A stretch of 64,000 bases of DNA from Marinimicrobium koreense (GCF_003762925.1 NZ_RJUK01000001.1:2604001-2668000); one strand, 5' to 3'. Positions 1 through 11,523 are shown, counted from the first letter of the stretch. Program-made: numbers and translations. Notes: generated from the letters alone by a model not told the origin.

Positions 1-352
1 CGGGTTCGAGCAGGAAGATCTGCAAGCGTTCGCGATCTTTGTCCAGATGAATCTGATCGCGACCGTGACGGTTGGACATAAACACCAGCGTTCCCTGCGG
101 CGACCAGTGCGGTTGTAAATCCCGCCAGCGCTCGCTGACCAGAACCGGCCCGCTTTCCCCGGTCGGGGACACCCGCTGCAACTGGGTCACCGGGCCCATC
201 TTTTTCTGTACAAACGTCAGTTGGCCGGCCGCTGTGGCCGACGAGTGGGATGTGGTCTGACAGCCCGTCAGGCCGATCAGCACCAGAATCAGTACACCGA
301 GTGCGCACTGAAACCAAGGGGAATATTGAAATCGTAAACTTTCAGTACTCAT
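1..352 (-). CDS. TolB-like beta-propeller lipoprotein, C-terminus cut off by window edge
   Basis: Reading leftwards from an ATG at 350-352, an open frame runs off the window edge after about 117 residues. The N-terminus has a hydrophobic stretch (residues 17-30) ending in a lipobox, Leu-Thr-Gly-Cys, with Cys31 as the likely lipidated residue, so this is an exported lipoprotein. After it comes a pattern typical of PD40/WD40-like TolB propeller repeats (LQPHWSPQG followed by FMSNRHGRDQIHL). The family is periplasmic or outer-membrane anchored and often has no assigned enzymatic role. The specific function is unknown because most of the protein lies outside the window. It is read in the same direction as the cellulase block but is separated from it by hairpins, so co-transcription is doubtful. 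Confidence 0.7.
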   Translation of the reverse strand, partial: MSTESLRFQYSPWFQCALGVLILVLIGLTGCQTTSHSSATAAGQLTFVQKKMGPVTQLQRVSPTGESGPVLVSERWRDLQPHWSPQGTLVFMSNRHGRDQIHLDKDRERLQIFLLEP

Positions 353-436
353 GCAATAACGCTCAATCAAAGCCTGGCTGATTGTTGGCTGGCAAACAGA
401 AGCGAGACGCCTCTATTGCGATTCGTACATCGGGAA

Positions 437-499
437 GCACACCACCGCCCGAAGGCAGTGGTGTGCGACCGGCGGCGAAAGGGGGGAACACCGCCGGTC
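437..499 (-). terminator. Tandem hairpins downstream of the GH6 gene
   Basis: Two stem-loops follow the GH6 stop codon. Positions 437-449 pair with 454-466 (13 bp, one mismatch) and on the minus strand close on a UUCG tetraloop. Positions 467-475 pair perfectly with 491-499 (9 bp). There is no clear T-run, so this may be a Rho-assisted terminator or a 3'-end mRNA-stabilising structure rather than a classical intrinsic terminator. Confidence 0.55.
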
Positions 500-523
500 A
501 ATTTCACCTGTTTCCGCACAACA

Positions 524-2509
524 TCAATCCAGCGGCGGATAGGCGTTCTGCAGGTACAGCTCGAAGGCCTCCGGGAACCAACGACCGGCATGCGGTGCAT
601 TGGGCAATGCTCCGGTGGGAACCCCGGCGTCTTCGTTGTTTTCATTGGGGTTACACATGCCATCGTGCTGCTTGGCCGGATCGTTCGGATCTGGCTCGAA
701 ATCCGGATCGGAGATACCGTCGGATTCACCCTGCGGTTTCACCCAGACATAGGCGTCGAGGCCCGGAGCCGGATTGGCTTGGGGACGCTCGCCCACACCA
801 CCGGGCTGGTTACACCAGTTCCCGCGATGGTGACGACGGTCGATGCGCGACTCATCCACATAGGTATCCAGATCCGTGCTGGTCGACACGCCCGTGGGAC
901 GATCCGGTCCACCCCAACCGTTACGGCCGGTGTCGATCAACATACCGATGTCACTCGGGAAGCCCTGTTGGATCATCGCCTGACGCCAGTCCTGCGCGAA
1001 TTCGATTTCCCCGAAGTAGGGGTTCCATTCATAGAAGGAACTGGAGCGAACCGGCTGACCACCCACCTGCAGGCTGGGGTCGGGCAGATACGGCTCTTCC
1101 AGCGGCGTGTAGTTGGCCGAGTTGGTGACAAAGCCTGCGATGCTGTCCACACCTTTGTCAGTGCCTTTGATGGTATTGCCGATAAGCTGAACGGCTTCGC
1201 TGAAGTTGTCGCTCCAGCCCAGCCAACCGCTGTGGGCAATATCAACATAGGAATACACATTGGGCAGGGTGCTCAACTCATTGAGCGCGTGCTGAATGCC
1301 ATCCTCGTAACCACCGGGTCCGGCCGCTTCCTGACAGTCGGGTTCATCAAGGTTGGTGACCAGATTGGGCAGGGAGTCGACTTCCACAATGGCGACGATG
1401 TGCAGGTCGCTGTATTCCGGCTGACCCAGCAGTTGCACGATCGGGGCGATATAGTCCTGCTGATAGATTTCGAAACCGTTCTCCGAAATCCGCAGCTCGC
1501 CGTTGGACGCCAGGGCGGCACAATCGCGATTGGGCAGGTTGTACACCACAAACATGAAGGTGTCCGCGCCCTGATTGACCGCTTCATCCAGGTGACCTTT
1601 CAGGCCGATACCGTCGGTGATCGCACCAATGCGATCCATCCACACGGCGGTATTTTCAAAGGCAATGGCCTCGCCACCGGGTTCCGCCAGTGCTTTTGCA
1701 GACCAGACCGGATCGACGTACAGGGTGGTGCCGTCAAATGGGTTGTCGACACGCGTGTAATTGCCATCGGAAGATGAGCTGCTGGAGGACGAACTGCTCT
1801 CGCTGGAGCTGCTGTCACTGCTTGAAGAATCAGAGCTGGAGGAGTCCGAACTGGACGACTCGCTGCTCGATGAGGAAGAGCTCGACGATGAAGAAGAGCT
1901 GCTGCTCCCGTCGCCATCGATCACCCCATAGGGGTCCGGTTGCGCCTCACAGGTGCTGCGGGCGATACAGCTTTCATTGTTTTCCCAGCCCCAACCACTG
2001 TCGGTGGTTTCGCACAGGGAGTAAGTCGTGCCGTACCAGTTGCACTGCTGCCCCGCGCCGCCCGGGTCACTGCTTGAGGAAGCACTGCTGTCAATCGATG
2101 AGGACTCGGAGCTCGAGCTGGAAGACGAACCGCCGTCTTCACAGAGCGCGCCTTCCAACATCGGCCGTTCCGCCGCGCCCCCGTTTTTGTCCACCTGAAA
2201 ACCGAAGCTGACACTCTGCCCCGGCTGGAGCGTGCCATTCCAGCCCATATCACTGGCGGTATAGGGATTGCTTCCAGAGAACTCGGCGTTCCAGCCGTTG
2301 GTCATGCGGTTGGCGTCAAACGTCCAACTCACATCCCATCCGCTGACGGCGCTGGCACCGTCATTGGTCAGGGTGACCTCGGCGGTGTAGCCGTTATCCC
2401 ATTCGTTATTGACCGAGTAGGCGCATTCGGCTGACGCGCCGTGACTGGCGGCGGCAATAGCCAACCCCAGCAACGCCAGACCACTGCCTTTTTTTACTGT
2501 CGTTATCAT
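524..2509 (-). CDS. Secreted GH6 cellulase with CBM2 and CBM10
   Basis: This 661-residue enzyme cleaves beta-1,4-glucan as a GH6 endoglucanase or cellobiohydrolase. A Sec signal peptide ends near ASA (residue 27). A CBM2 cellulose-binding domain spans about 28-123, a Ser-rich linker 127-150, a CBM10 about 154-195 (CNWYGT and GWGWENN motifs), and a poly-Ser/Asp/Glu linker 201-247. The GH6 catalytic domain fills about 250-661. Two conserved acidic motifs of the family are visible: Asp328 in NRDCAA and Asp377 in VEVDSLPNLVTN. The start is supported by GGAG eight bases upstream. It lies about 200 bases after the mannanase gene and shares its CBM2/CBM10 modules, so both probably act on plant cell wall. 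Whether it acts endo or exo is not decidable here. Confidence 0.93.
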   Translation of the reverse strand: MITTVKKGSGLALLGLAIAAASHGASAECAYSVNNEWDNGYTAEVTLTNDGASAVSGWDVSWTFDANRMTNGWNAEFSGSNPYTASDMGWNGTLQPGQSVSFGFQVDKNGGAAERPMLEGALCEDGGSSSSSSSESSSIDSSASSSSDPGGAGQQCNWYGTTYSLCETTDSGWGWENNESCIARSTCEAQPDPYGVIDGDGSSSSSSSSSSSSSSSESSSSDSSSSDSSSSDSSSSESSSSSSSSSSDGNYTRVDNPFDGTTLYVDPVWSAKALAEPGGEAIAFENTAVWMDRIGAITDGIGLKGHLDEAVNQGADTFMFVVYNLPNRDCAALASNGELRISENGFEIYQQDYIAPIVQLLGQPEYSDLHIVAIVEVDSLPNLVTNLDEPDCQEAAGPGGYEDGIQHALNELSTLPNVYSYVDIAHSGWLGWSDNFSEAVQLIGNTIKGTDKGVDSIAGFVTNSANYTPLEEPYLPDPSLQVGGQPVRSSSFYEWNPYFGEIEFAQDWRQAMIQQGFPSDIGMLIDTGRNGWGGPDRPTGVSTSTDLDTYVDESRIDRRHHRGNWCNQPGGVGERPQANPAPGLDAYVWVKPQGESDGISDPDFEPDPNDPAKQHDGMCNPNENNEDAGVPTGALPNAPHAGRWFPEAFELYLQNAYPPLD

Positions 2510-2632
2510 TGTATTGGATCTCCTTAAAACGTACTTGGAAAGTTAAGTACTGCGTCGCAAATGCCACCACCTCCCGGTGAGTCCGCCGACGACCTTTCGC
2601 CGACGGTAGTCGTTTCCCTGACAGGCCAAGAA

Positions 2633-2658
2633 GCACGGGCGGTCGCACCGGCCCGTGC
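2633..2658 (-). terminator. Hairpin downstream of the mannanase gene
   Basis: An 8-bp perfect stem (2633-2640 with 2651-2658) with three more inner base pairs lies about 50 bases past the mannanase stop codon on the minus strand. No T-run follows, so termination or transcript stabilisation is an inference. Confidence 0.4.
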
Positions 2659-2708
2659 AATTCAAGCTCAGGCGACGCCCTGCAACCCGCGCCGCCCGAC
2701 TAATCCGT

Positions 2709-4322
2709 TCAGTCACACAGCGGGCCAGACAGGCCGGGTACTTGGGCCTCCGCGCCCCCTTTGTTGACCTGAAAACCAATCTCGATGGTCTGTCCGGGTT
2801 GCAGGACACCATTCCAGTCGAGATTGGCTGCCGAGTAGGGGTTATTACCGGACAGCTCCGCGTTCCAACTGTTGGTGATACGTGAGCCGTCGCTGTACTC
2901 CCAGCTCACTGACCATCCGTCCACGGGCTGCGTACCGGAGTTGGTCAACCGGACGGCACCGGTATACCCCGAACTCCATTCATTGGTGATCTGATACTCG
3001 CAATCTCCAGCACCTGGCTGTGCGCTGCTGGACGATGAATGACTGCTGGAACTGCTAGAGGAGCTGCTCGAGGAACTCGACGTGGAGCTTGAGGAGCTTG
3101 AGGAGCTTGAGTCGACGATGCCATAGGGGTCGGGCTGCGCCGAACAGCTTTCGGGGCCGACACAACTTTCATTATTTTCCCAACCCCATCCGCTAGCGGT
3201 GCTTTCGCACAAGGGATACAGAGTGCCGTACCAGTTACACTGCGCTCCCATATCGGGACCGCTGGAACTGCTGCTTGAAACGCTGGAACTTGACGATGAG
3301 GAACTTGAAGAGGCGTCGCTACTGGACGATGAGCTTTGACCTTCGTAGACCGTCGCTGTCTGGGCCGTCTGGCGCAGTCCGTTACTGCTGTTGATCAGAA
3401 AATCGCCCCAGGAAGACAGATTGTCAACATCCCAGTTCAACGTGATATCCAGCGAGGCAACTTCGCTGCTGTTACCCGACCAGGACCACCCCAGATAGCC
3501 AATGCCATAGTCTTCGGCCACGGACAGAACCGACGCTTCATCAACCTCATTGCCGTAGTGATCCGCCCCGAATTCACCCACAATCAGCGGTAAATTATGG
3601 GTGGACAAGAATGTGGACACATAATTCTCAATAGTGGAACGGTCCTGGTACACCTCGTACATGTGAACGCTGAACAACGTGTTATTGCGCTCATCCGCGG
3701 CGGCCACGGTGGAGGCGTTATCGCGCATCACACCCTGCCAGTCCTGTCCCCAGTTGGCCGCATCCACCAGCAGTGTGTGGGTCAGGCCGGCTTCGCGCAG
3801 GCGCTGGATAGCGTCGACATGCTGATCCACCCAGGTACTCGCGGTTACCCCGTTTCCGAACGGCTCGTTGGCGATATTGATGATGACGTAATCTTCCTGC
3901 CCCTCAAGTACCGGAGCGATGTCGAGCCAATAGTCGACAACATTTTCCAGCGTTCCCGCACTGTCCTGCTCGCCATAACCGGTGGCGTCATGCACCTCCA
4001 GTACCGCAATCAGCTCGTTGTCTTTACACCATTCAATCACCTGCGCCACATCGGCGGCACTGTTGCGCGTCCACTGCTGGCCATCGGACAACACTATACG
4101 GACGGTGTTGGCGTTGAGGCTGGCGATATCGGACAGCGCCTGCTCGGTGCGACCGGTAAACCAGGTGTGAGGGTGGTTCACTCCGCGCATGATGAACGGA
4201 TTGCCATTGCCATCCAGCAGTTGGGTTCCCGATACCTGAAATCCTGCCTGTACACCGATTGCAGCCGACAGGGCACTGGCACCCAAAGCGGCGCACGCGA
4301 GGGTTTTCTTGATAGCGTTCAT
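2709..4322 (-). CDS. Secreted GH5 (subfamily 8-like) beta-mannanase with CBM10 and CBM2
   Basis: This is a 537-residue secreted glycosidase. A signal peptide ends near VQA (residue 26). A GH5 (beta/alpha)8 catalytic domain spans about 27-327. Its N-terminal pattern (GFQVSGTQLLDGNGNPFIMRGVNHPHTWF) is that of GH5 subfamily 8, which is chiefly endo-beta-1,4-mannanase. The acid/base is Glu153 in NIANEP and the nucleophile Glu250 in IVGEFG. A poly-Ser linker (329-354) leads to a CBM10 (about 361-402), a second poly-Ser linker (403-432) and a C-terminal CBM2 (about 438-537). The module order is the reverse of that in the neighbouring GH6. Both CBMs bind crystalline cellulose in characterised relatives, which would hold the enzyme near mannan in plant cell walls. 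Mannanase is preferred over endoglucanase on the strength of the subfamily pattern. Confidence 0.9.
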   Translation of the reverse strand: MNAIKKTLACAALGASALSAAIGVQAGFQVSGTQLLDGNGNPFIMRGVNHPHTWFTGRTEQALSDIASLNANTVRIVLSDGQQWTRNSAADVAQVIEWCKDNELIAVLEVHDATGYGEQDSAGTLENVVDYWLDIAPVLEGQEDYVIINIANEPFGNGVTASTWVDQHVDAIQRLREAGLTHTLLVDAANWGQDWQGVMRDNASTVAAADERNNTLFSVHMYEVYQDRSTIENYVSTFLSTHNLPLIVGEFGADHYGNEVDEASVLSVAEDYGIGYLGWSWSGNSSEVASLDITLNWDVDNLSSWGDFLINSSNGLRQTAQTATVYEGQSSSSSSDASSSSSSSSSSVSSSSSSGPDMGAQCNWYGTLYPLCESTASGWGWENNESCVGPESCSAQPDPYGIVDSSSSSSSSSTSSSSSSSSSSSSSHSSSSSAQPGAGDCEYQITNEWSSGYTGAVRLTNSGTQPVDGWSVSWEYSDGSRITNSWNAELSGNNPYSAANLDWNGVLQPGQTIEIGFQVNKGGAEAQVPGLSGPLCD

Positions 4323-4354
4323 GGTTCTTGCCTCTTTCTTTTAGGAAATGGAGC

Positions 4355-4407
4355 AACGTTAAAACCCGAGTGTTTGAAACGTTCGGGTCTAAATTGCTTT
4401 CAACGTT
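4355..4407 (-). promoter_or_regulatory. Three evenly spaced AACGTT palindromes upstream of the mannanase
   Basis: The palindrome AACGTT occurs at 4355-4360, 4378-4383 and 4402-4407, that is every 23-24 bp, in the region just upstream of the mannanase start. ACCCGA (4364-4369) and TCGGGT (4383-4388) form a further inverted repeat between them. This could be an array of regulator sites, but no regulator is known. The rest of the 4323-4773 gap shows no convincing gene. Confidence 0.35.
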
Positions 4408-4773
4408 ACCCAAGCGTGAACCGGTCGCGCCGATTGTCGTCCCGGAGGGCGGCGCGTTTTATTGTTTTATGATTTTCGGTGACCAAAAGCGTCTCTTTAT
4501 CGAATGCTTTGCAACGCGTTTTGTCTCCGATCCGGCGACACCCTAAAGTACTTTTTGACCATAAGACAATCCTGAAAACGCGATCGTGGCGCGTAATAGC
4601 GTGTTCTGTGTCACGAATCAAAAATGTCAACGTCGAGGCGGGGTATGGATCACATAAGCATTGTCGTTTCAATCAAAAATGGCGGGATTGAGTGCAACTG
4701 TTTCTTAATAAATAACATTTTCCGTTATTTGAATTTTTGCTAACAGCTGTAGGGAAGGTGGTTTAATCCGACA

Positions 4774-4800
4774 CAAAAAAAGCCGGCACAGAGGCCGGCT
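4774..4800 (-). terminator. Intrinsic terminator of the CBM32 protein gene
   Basis: On the minus strand, AGCCGGCCTCTGTGCCGGCT forms a GC-rich stem followed by a run of T (4774-4780 is all A on the plus strand). It lies about 45 bases after the stop codon of the upstream-reading gene, a standard Rho-independent terminator. Confidence 0.88.
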
Positions 4801-4842
4801 AAGTCAAAATTTTTTTCAGATGCTTCACATCAGCGCAAGGCG

Positions 4843-6891
<2,049 letters not shown>

Positions 6892-6897
6892 TGAATA

Positions 6898-6934
6898 CCT
6901 CGAAAGTGTTGATTGCTACCGCTCACTTTCGAGG
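6898..6934 (-). promoter_or_regulatory. Perfect hairpin sequestering the ribosome binding site of the CBM32 gene
   Basis: Positions 6898-6908 and 6924-6934 are a perfect 11-bp inverted repeat with a 15-nt loop. On the minus strand the start-proximal arm contains CGAGGT, the Shine-Dalgarno sequence about 5 bases before the ATG at 6891. When folded, the site would be paired. Translational control (protein, small RNA or temperature) is an inference. Confidence 0.6.
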
Positions 6935-7627
6935 TGCGTTGCGTCAGGTGCGGCCGGACATACTCCCGCCGTCACCTTCCGCACTCCGGAAGGAAGCGAT
7001 AACCCAGTTACTGATGCAACCCATGGAGCTATTCATAAATGGAATCCATCCGACCGTTAAATAGCTTTGAAAGAGAACGAGTGGCCCGGGAGCCATTCGC
7101 GTTGGTGGCAAGAATAGGGATCATTTTTCGTCTGTCAATCGACGGAAGGAGTTCACAATTTCAGAAATCTTTGCGGGGCGATATGCATTGATAGCGAGTG
7201 ATCAACCACAGCGTAAAATAGGTTGAGCTGCTAACCAATTAGCATCGCTCATGTGATGAAAGTCCGCACCCGGAAGGACACAGGCCCAGATCGTCGTTTT
7301 AATAAACAGGGGTATAACCGGGAGTTTGGATGTTGCTTACGGACAGGGGAACCGCGTCGCACTTTTACCGGTAAACCATCGGGCGGCGGCGTCTCAAAAA
7401 TGTGAACTGTTATATAAAGACACTCTTGACATTTCTTTTCCTGCTAAGAAAACAAGGCATCAGGTCGCCATTTCAAGACCATTTTGCGATAAAAACATCC
7501 GTTCTATAATTAAAAAATTGAATAAAACGGAAAAAATCTTCGGCTTTCCTGCTTGAAACCCCGATTTTTGTGGTTTGGCGCGACAACCTCCGAGATGGGC
7601 ACCGTCGAACGATCGCCGCCACCCTCA
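6935..7627. other. Intergenic region without recognised gene
   Basis: This region of about 690 bases lies between the CBM32 gene start and the end of the ABC permease gene. It becomes A+T-rich after about 7400. A 76-codon open frame at 7326-7556 lacks a good ribosome site and resembles nothing I recognise. No riboswitch, tRNA or mobile element was identified. Confidence 0.5.
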
Positions 7628-8389
7628 TCATGGCTTGATTTTATAGCCGGTTTTGAATAGCCACGCGATGACACCGAGACAGAGCAGCATAAACACCAGA
7701 ATCATGGTGAGACTCAGCCCGACTCCCACATCGGACACGCCATAAAAACTCCAGCGGAAACCGCTGACCAGGTACACGACCGGATTGAACAGGGTAATGG
7801 TCTGCCACAGCGGAGGCAGCATGTTGATGGAATAGAAGCTGCCACCGAGAAACGCCAAAGGAGTGATCACCATCATTGGGACGATCTGCAGCTGCTCAAA
7901 GCTCTCCGCTACCACACCGATGATGAACCCCAGCAGGCTGAAGCTCAGCGATGTCAGAATCAGAAACGCCAACATCCAGAAGGGATGGTCGATGGAGTAG
8001 TCCACAAACACCCTCGCAGTCAGCAGGATGATCAAGCCCAAGATGATGGACTTGGTGGCCGCCGCGCCAACGTAACCAATGACAACCTCCAGGGCCGAAA
8101 CCGGGGCGGACAGTATCTCGTAGATGGTGCCGGTAAACTTCGGCATATAGATACCGAACGATGCGTTGGAGGTGCTTTCGTTCAATACCGTCAGCATGAT
8201 CAGGCCCGGAATGATGTAGGCTCCGTAACTGACGCCGTCGATCTCCACCATGCGCGAGCCGATCGCAGCCCCGAATACCACAAAGTACAGCGAGGTGGAC
8301 AGCACCGGCGAGGCAATACTCTGCATGAGGGTGCGCCAGGCCCGCGCCAGTTCAAACAGATAGATCGCCCGAATCGCGTACCCGTTCAT
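7628..8389 (-). CDS. yadH: ABC-2 type transporter permease, YadH-like
   Basis: A 253-residue integral membrane protein with about six hydrophobic segments and the ABC-2 family pattern, including an amphipathic N-terminus, the conserved [15 protein letters not shown] region, and PL(A)FLGGSFY near the fifth helix. It would form the membrane channel of an exporter with the ATPase encoded immediately upstream. The ATPase stop and this start overlap as ATGA, indicating translational coupling. YadGH-type exporters are widespread and their substrate is generally unknown. The E. coli name is used by similarity of family and gene order. Confidence 0.85.
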   Translation of the reverse strand: MNGYAIRAIYLFELARAWRTLMQSIASPVLSTSLYFVVFGAAIGSRMVEIDGVSYGAYIIPGLIMLTVLNESTSNASFGIYMPKFTGTIYEILSAPVSALEVVIGYVGAAATKSIILGLIILLTARVFVDYSIDHPFWMLAFLILTSLSFSLLGFIIGVVAESFEQLQIVPMMVITPLAFLGGSFYSINMLPPLWQTITLFNPVVYLVSGFRWSFYGVSDVGVGLSLTMILVFMLLCLGVIAWLFKTGYKIKP

Positions 8390-9312
8390 GCGCGCTCCTC
8401 CACGAGGCTGACAAAAATATCTTCCAGTGAGCTCTGGGACGTGTGCAGGTCCCGATAATCAATATTGAGTTCGGCCAGTTGCCGTAACAGCCGGGCAACC
8501 GCCACCGGATCACCCTGCGCATCGTAGGTATAGGTCAGTTGATAACCATCATCGGACAAGGTGGTCTGTTCCGCGGGCAGAGCGGTCGGTACCTGATCCA
8601 GGGATTCACTGAGCTGAAGGGTCAGCTGTTTCTGTCCGAGCTTCTGCATCAGCGCGGCTTTTTCATCCACCAGGATGATCTCGCCGCGCTGAATGACCCC
8701 CACCCGATCGGCCATATCTTCGGCTTCTTCAATATAGTGGGTGGTGAGAATGATCGTCACGCCGCTGTCGCGCAGTTGACGGATCATCCGCCACATATCC
8801 CGGCGCAACTCGACGTCCACACCGGCGGTGGGCTCATCGAGAAACAGAATACGCGGCTCATAGGCCAGGGCCTTGGCGATCAGAACCCGACGCTTCATGC
8901 CACCGGAGAGCGCCATGATCCGGCTGTCTTTTTTATCCCACAGTGACAGATCTTTCAGTAACTGCTCCAGGAACGCATCATTGGGTGGCTTGCCAAACAG
9001 GCCCCGGCTAAATCTGACCGTGCTCCATACGGTTTCAAAAATATTGACCGCCAGCTCTTGCGGCACGAGCCCTATTTTCTGACGGGCCGCCCGGTACTCC
9101 TTCACAATATCGTGGCCATCGGCCAACACTCGACCGCTGGTCGGATTGACGATGCCACAGATGATGCTGATCAGCGTGGTTTTACCGGCGCCATTGGGCC
9201 CGAGTAACGCGAATATTTCGCCGGGGTTGATGTCCAGGCTGACATCCGTCAGCGCCTGAAAGCCCGATCCGTATACCTTGCTCAGGCCCTGAACTGAGAT
9301 TATCGGTTGCAC
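8386..9312 (-). CDS. yadG: ABC transporter ATP-binding protein, YadG-like
   Basis: About 308 residues. The Walker A is GPNGAGKTT, the signature [10 protein letters not shown], and the Walker [13 protein letters not shown], followed by the switch His in [10 protein letters not shown]. The C-terminal part matches the regulatory tail of export ATPases. A longer frame exists up to 9426, but the GTG at 9312 is preferred because AGGAG lies five bases upstream and family similarity begins there ([14 protein letters not shown]). The gene overlaps the permease by four bases and the two form an exporter. Confidence 0.87.
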   Translation of the reverse strand: MQPIISVQGLSKVYGSGFQALTDVSLDINPGEIFALLGPNGAGKTTLISIICGIVNPTSGRVLADGHDIVKEYRAARQKIGLVPQELAVNIFETVWSTVRFSRGLFGKPPNDAFLEQLLKDLSLWDKKDSRIMALSGGMKRRVLIAKALAYEPRILFLDEPTAGVDVELRRDMWRMIRQLRDSGVTIILTTHYIEEAEDMADRVGVIQRGEIILVDEKAALMQKLGQKQLTLQLSESLDQVPTALPAEQTTLSDDGYQLTYTYDAQGDPVAVARLLRQLAELNIDYRDLHTSQSSLEDIFVSLVEERA

Positions 9313-9371
9313 AAGTACTCCTGATGGTTTCCCTGGTAAGTCGCCAGTGTACGGGGTAACGCCGGCCAGAA

Positions 9372-9902
9372 CTACGCCCCGACCACCTCTTCCTGCAGGG
9401 GCACCCAGATCTGGATACCGCCCCACCCGGTGCGAAAATCAAACTCGGCGCCATAGCGTTCCAGGAGCAGGGGGCCATTGCGACGCTGGGGGCTTAAATT
9501 GAGCCCCGGCAGGCTATGGGCAAAAATGGTGTGCAGGGCCGGGCGCAACTCCGACACATGATCCCGGTGCAGAAACACCGCATAGCGCTGCGCCGGCACC
9601 GTCAGGCGATCCCAGTCATCATTGATTCTCTGGAAACCGGGCACTTCCACCGCGGTCATATAGTCGAAACCATCCGGCGAGTCGGCCGCGGGTAATAACA
9701 CGCCATAACTGTGTTTATCGGTCTGATCCGGAATCCAGCCCCGGTAGGGCGAAAACTTCTCCCAGAACCCCGGAATCGCGGTCGATGGTAATCCCTGGAT
9801 TTTTCGCCTCAGCCCCACCAGCCGAAATCCTGACAGCGACTCCACTCCCAGCAGCCCGGGAACGGCCGTAGCGGGCGCCTTGAAAGAATGCATACCTGTC
9901 AT
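9372..9902 (-). CDS. GyrI-like / AraC effector-binding domain protein
   Basis: About 176 residues with the SOUL/GyrI-like small-molecule-binding pattern: [12 protein letters not shown] near the start, [41 protein letters not shown], and a C-terminal [10 protein letters not shown]...IQIWVPL. Stand-alone proteins of this family bind drugs or other ligands, or modulate regulators. The ATG at 9902 is chosen because AAGGAGA precedes it; a longer frame reaching 9977 is less likely. It is divergent from the WYL regulator gene at 10060, so the two are a plausible regulator-ligand-binding pair. The ligand is unknown. Confidence 0.75.
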   Translation of the reverse strand: MTGMHSFKAPATAVPGLLGVESLSGFRLVGLRRKIQGLPSTAIPGFWEKFSPYRGWIPDQTDKHSYGVLLPAADSPDGFDYMTAVEVPGFQRINDDWDRLTVPAQRYAVFLHRDHVSELRPALHTIFAHSLPGLNLSPQRRNGPLLLERYGAEFDFRTGWGGIQIWVPLQEEVVGA

Positions 9903-10059
9903 GGATGAGTCTCCTTCATTGTCATCAATGTTGTCGTCCGCACACCCCACAGATCGACAGCCCGTTACCGAAGCCATGGAATTTACCGGACAAATACGAC
10001 ATTATTTGACGTACATCGCCTCCACAATGCCGACGAACCAAAATTGAGGGGTCAGCCCC

Positions 10060-11034
10060 ATGGCGAATACCGCGACACGCCTGTTCAATCTGATTGCTTA
10101 TCTGCAGCGCCACCCCAACAGTTCGGCCTCACAGCTGGCCGAAGCACTGGATGTTTCGGCGCGCACCGTGCAGCGCTATATCGTCATGCTTGAGGATATG
10201 GGTATTCCGGTGTACGCCGAGCGCGGTGCCCAGGGTGGCTATTCCCTGGTGCGCGGCTACCGCATGCCACCACTGATGCTCTCGCCGGAAGAAGCCGTTG
10301 CGGTACACTTGGGGACCGGGCTGATCGAGTACGTGTGGGGCAAGCTGTTTCGGGGCGCGGCATTGAGCGCCATGACCAAAATCGAAAACGTCCTGCCGGA
10401 AGAACAACTTCAAGAAATCGCCTGGGCTCGTGGCAACCTCATCACCCAGGGCATTCCGCGGATCAACCCCAATCTCGATATGGAACAACTGGAGACTCTC
10501 TACCAGGCCGTTCGGCAGGGTTTTCAGGTGCGGATTCTGTATCAGGGAAAACAACAACCCACCCCTCAATGGCGGATCATTGAGCCCTATGTCCTGGTCT
10601 ACAGTTGGGGCCAACAGTATTGCATCGCCTATTGCCGGTTGCGCCAGGCCATGCGGTCCTTTCGGGTCGACCGGATTCAAGCGATGGAGCGGCTCACCGA
10701 GACGTTCAACAAGCCACCCGAATTTGACCCAGCCCAGTACTTGGACGAGCACTTTGAAGGTCAGTCGTCCTACGAAGTGCGGCTGTTTTTCTCCGCCGAA
10801 ACCGCCAGCGTGGCGCAGGACTACCGCTGCTGCTGGGAAAGTTTCGAGGAGCGCCCCGATGGATCGGTGGTGGCGGGCTTCCGCGCCAGCGACCTGGACA
10901 CCGCGACCCGCCGTGTCATGTGTTTTTTACCGGACGCGCGGGTGCTCGGGCCCGCAGAGCTCAAGCACCGAATTGCCTCGACCAGCCGGGCCATTGCCGA
11001 ACAGTACGAACCGGACAATGCCATGGCGCGCTGA
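10060..11034 (+). CDS. HTH-WYL domain transcriptional regulator (YafY/DeoR-type)
   Basis: A 324-residue protein with an N-terminal winged helix-turn-helix (about 1-62: LFNLIAYLQRHPNSSASQLAEALDVSARTVQRYIVMLEDMG), a central linker helix region, and a WYL domain (about 140-225) in which IIEPYVLVYSWGQQYCIAYC and SFRVDRIQAME match the family. A C-terminal WCX-like extension completes it. WYL proteins sense nucleic acids or small ligands and regulate neighbouring genes. The gene is divergent from the GyrI-like gene, which is the most likely target. A good ATG start follows GAGGGG. Confidence 0.85.
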   Translation: MANTATRLFNLIAYLQRHPNSSASQLAEALDVSARTVQRYIVMLEDMGIPVYAERGAQGGYSLVRGYRMPPLMLSPEEAVAVHLGTGLIEYVWGKLFRGAALSAMTKIENVLPEEQLQEIAWARGNLITQGIPRINPNLDMEQLETLYQAVRQGFQVRILYQGKQQPTPQWRIIEPYVLVYSWGQQYCIAYCRLRQAMRSFRVDRIQAMERLTETFNKPPEFDPAQYLDEHFEGQSSYEVRLFFSAETASVAQDYRCCWESFEERPDGSVVAGFRASDLDTATRRVMCFLPDARVLGPAELKHRIASTSRAIAEQYEPDNAMAR

Positions 11035-11059
11035 CTGCCATGGCGCGCGGAAAAGCGCG

Positions 11060-11404
11060 CTAGACCTGAAGCTGGCGGATCGGACGGACCTCAATACTAC
11101 CGACCCGCGCCGGAGGAATACCGGCAGCGATGGTGATCGCTTCATTGAGATCCTTGGCGTCGATCATGTAAAAACCCGCCAACTGTTCTTTGGTTTCAGC
11201 AAAGGGCCCGTCGGTAATGCTCATCTGCCCGCCACGCACCCGCACGGTGGTCGCGGTGGCAACCGGCTCCAGCGCCTCTCCGGCCAGCATATGACCACGC
11301 TCGGCGAGGCCCTGGGCGTAGGCGTGGCACTCGGTATCTTCCGGGCTGTCGGGCAGACCGTGGAGATCCTGTTCATCACTGTACACAAGACAAAGGTATT
11401 TCAT
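11060..11404 (-). CDS. YCII-related DGPF-domain protein
   Basis: A 114-residue protein of the YCII/DGPF family: MKYLCLVY at the start, the family-naming motif DGPF (TDGPFAETKEQLAGFYMID), and the C-terminal GSIEVRP(I/L). Proteins of this family are genetically tied to ECF42-group sigma factors, and one is encoded here at 12255-13505 on the same strand. The biochemical activity is unknown. The CBS gene lies between the two, which is unusual because the pair is commonly adjacent. Confidence 0.85.
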   Translation of the reverse strand: MKYLCLVYSDEQDLHGLPDSPEDTECHAYAQGLAERGHMLAGEALEPVATATTVRVRGGQMSITDGPFAETKEQLAGFYMIDAKDLNEAITIAAGIPPARVGSIEVRPIRQLQV

Positions 11405-11523
11405 GGGATGTTTCCATTCACAGGGTTTGAAAGGGTGACCCGTATTATTACACCGGCGGGCACCATCTTACTGTGAGTCGCTTCCCGAGCGATGAATTCG
11501 ACAGTGGCCTGGTCACGGCCCAC

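Noticed and set aside
416-1777. 453-codon plus-strand open frame
   Set aside because: It lies antisense to the GH6 catalytic domain, has no family similarity, and is explained by G+C-rich codon structure on the other strand.
1770-3330. Poly-serine tracts considered as sequencing artefacts or repeats of mobile origin
   Set aside because: They use mixed Ser codons and sit exactly between known domains, as in related secreted enzymes; they are true linkers.
7140-7420. Possible riboswitch (GEMM-like short motifs) upstream of nothing obvious
   Set aside because: The motifs do not fall in the order of a c-di-GMP or other known aptamer, and no downstream gene starts nearby in the right direction.
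7326-7556. 76-codon plus-strand open frame
   Set aside because: No ribosome binding site, low-complexity A+T-rich end and no recognisable similarity.
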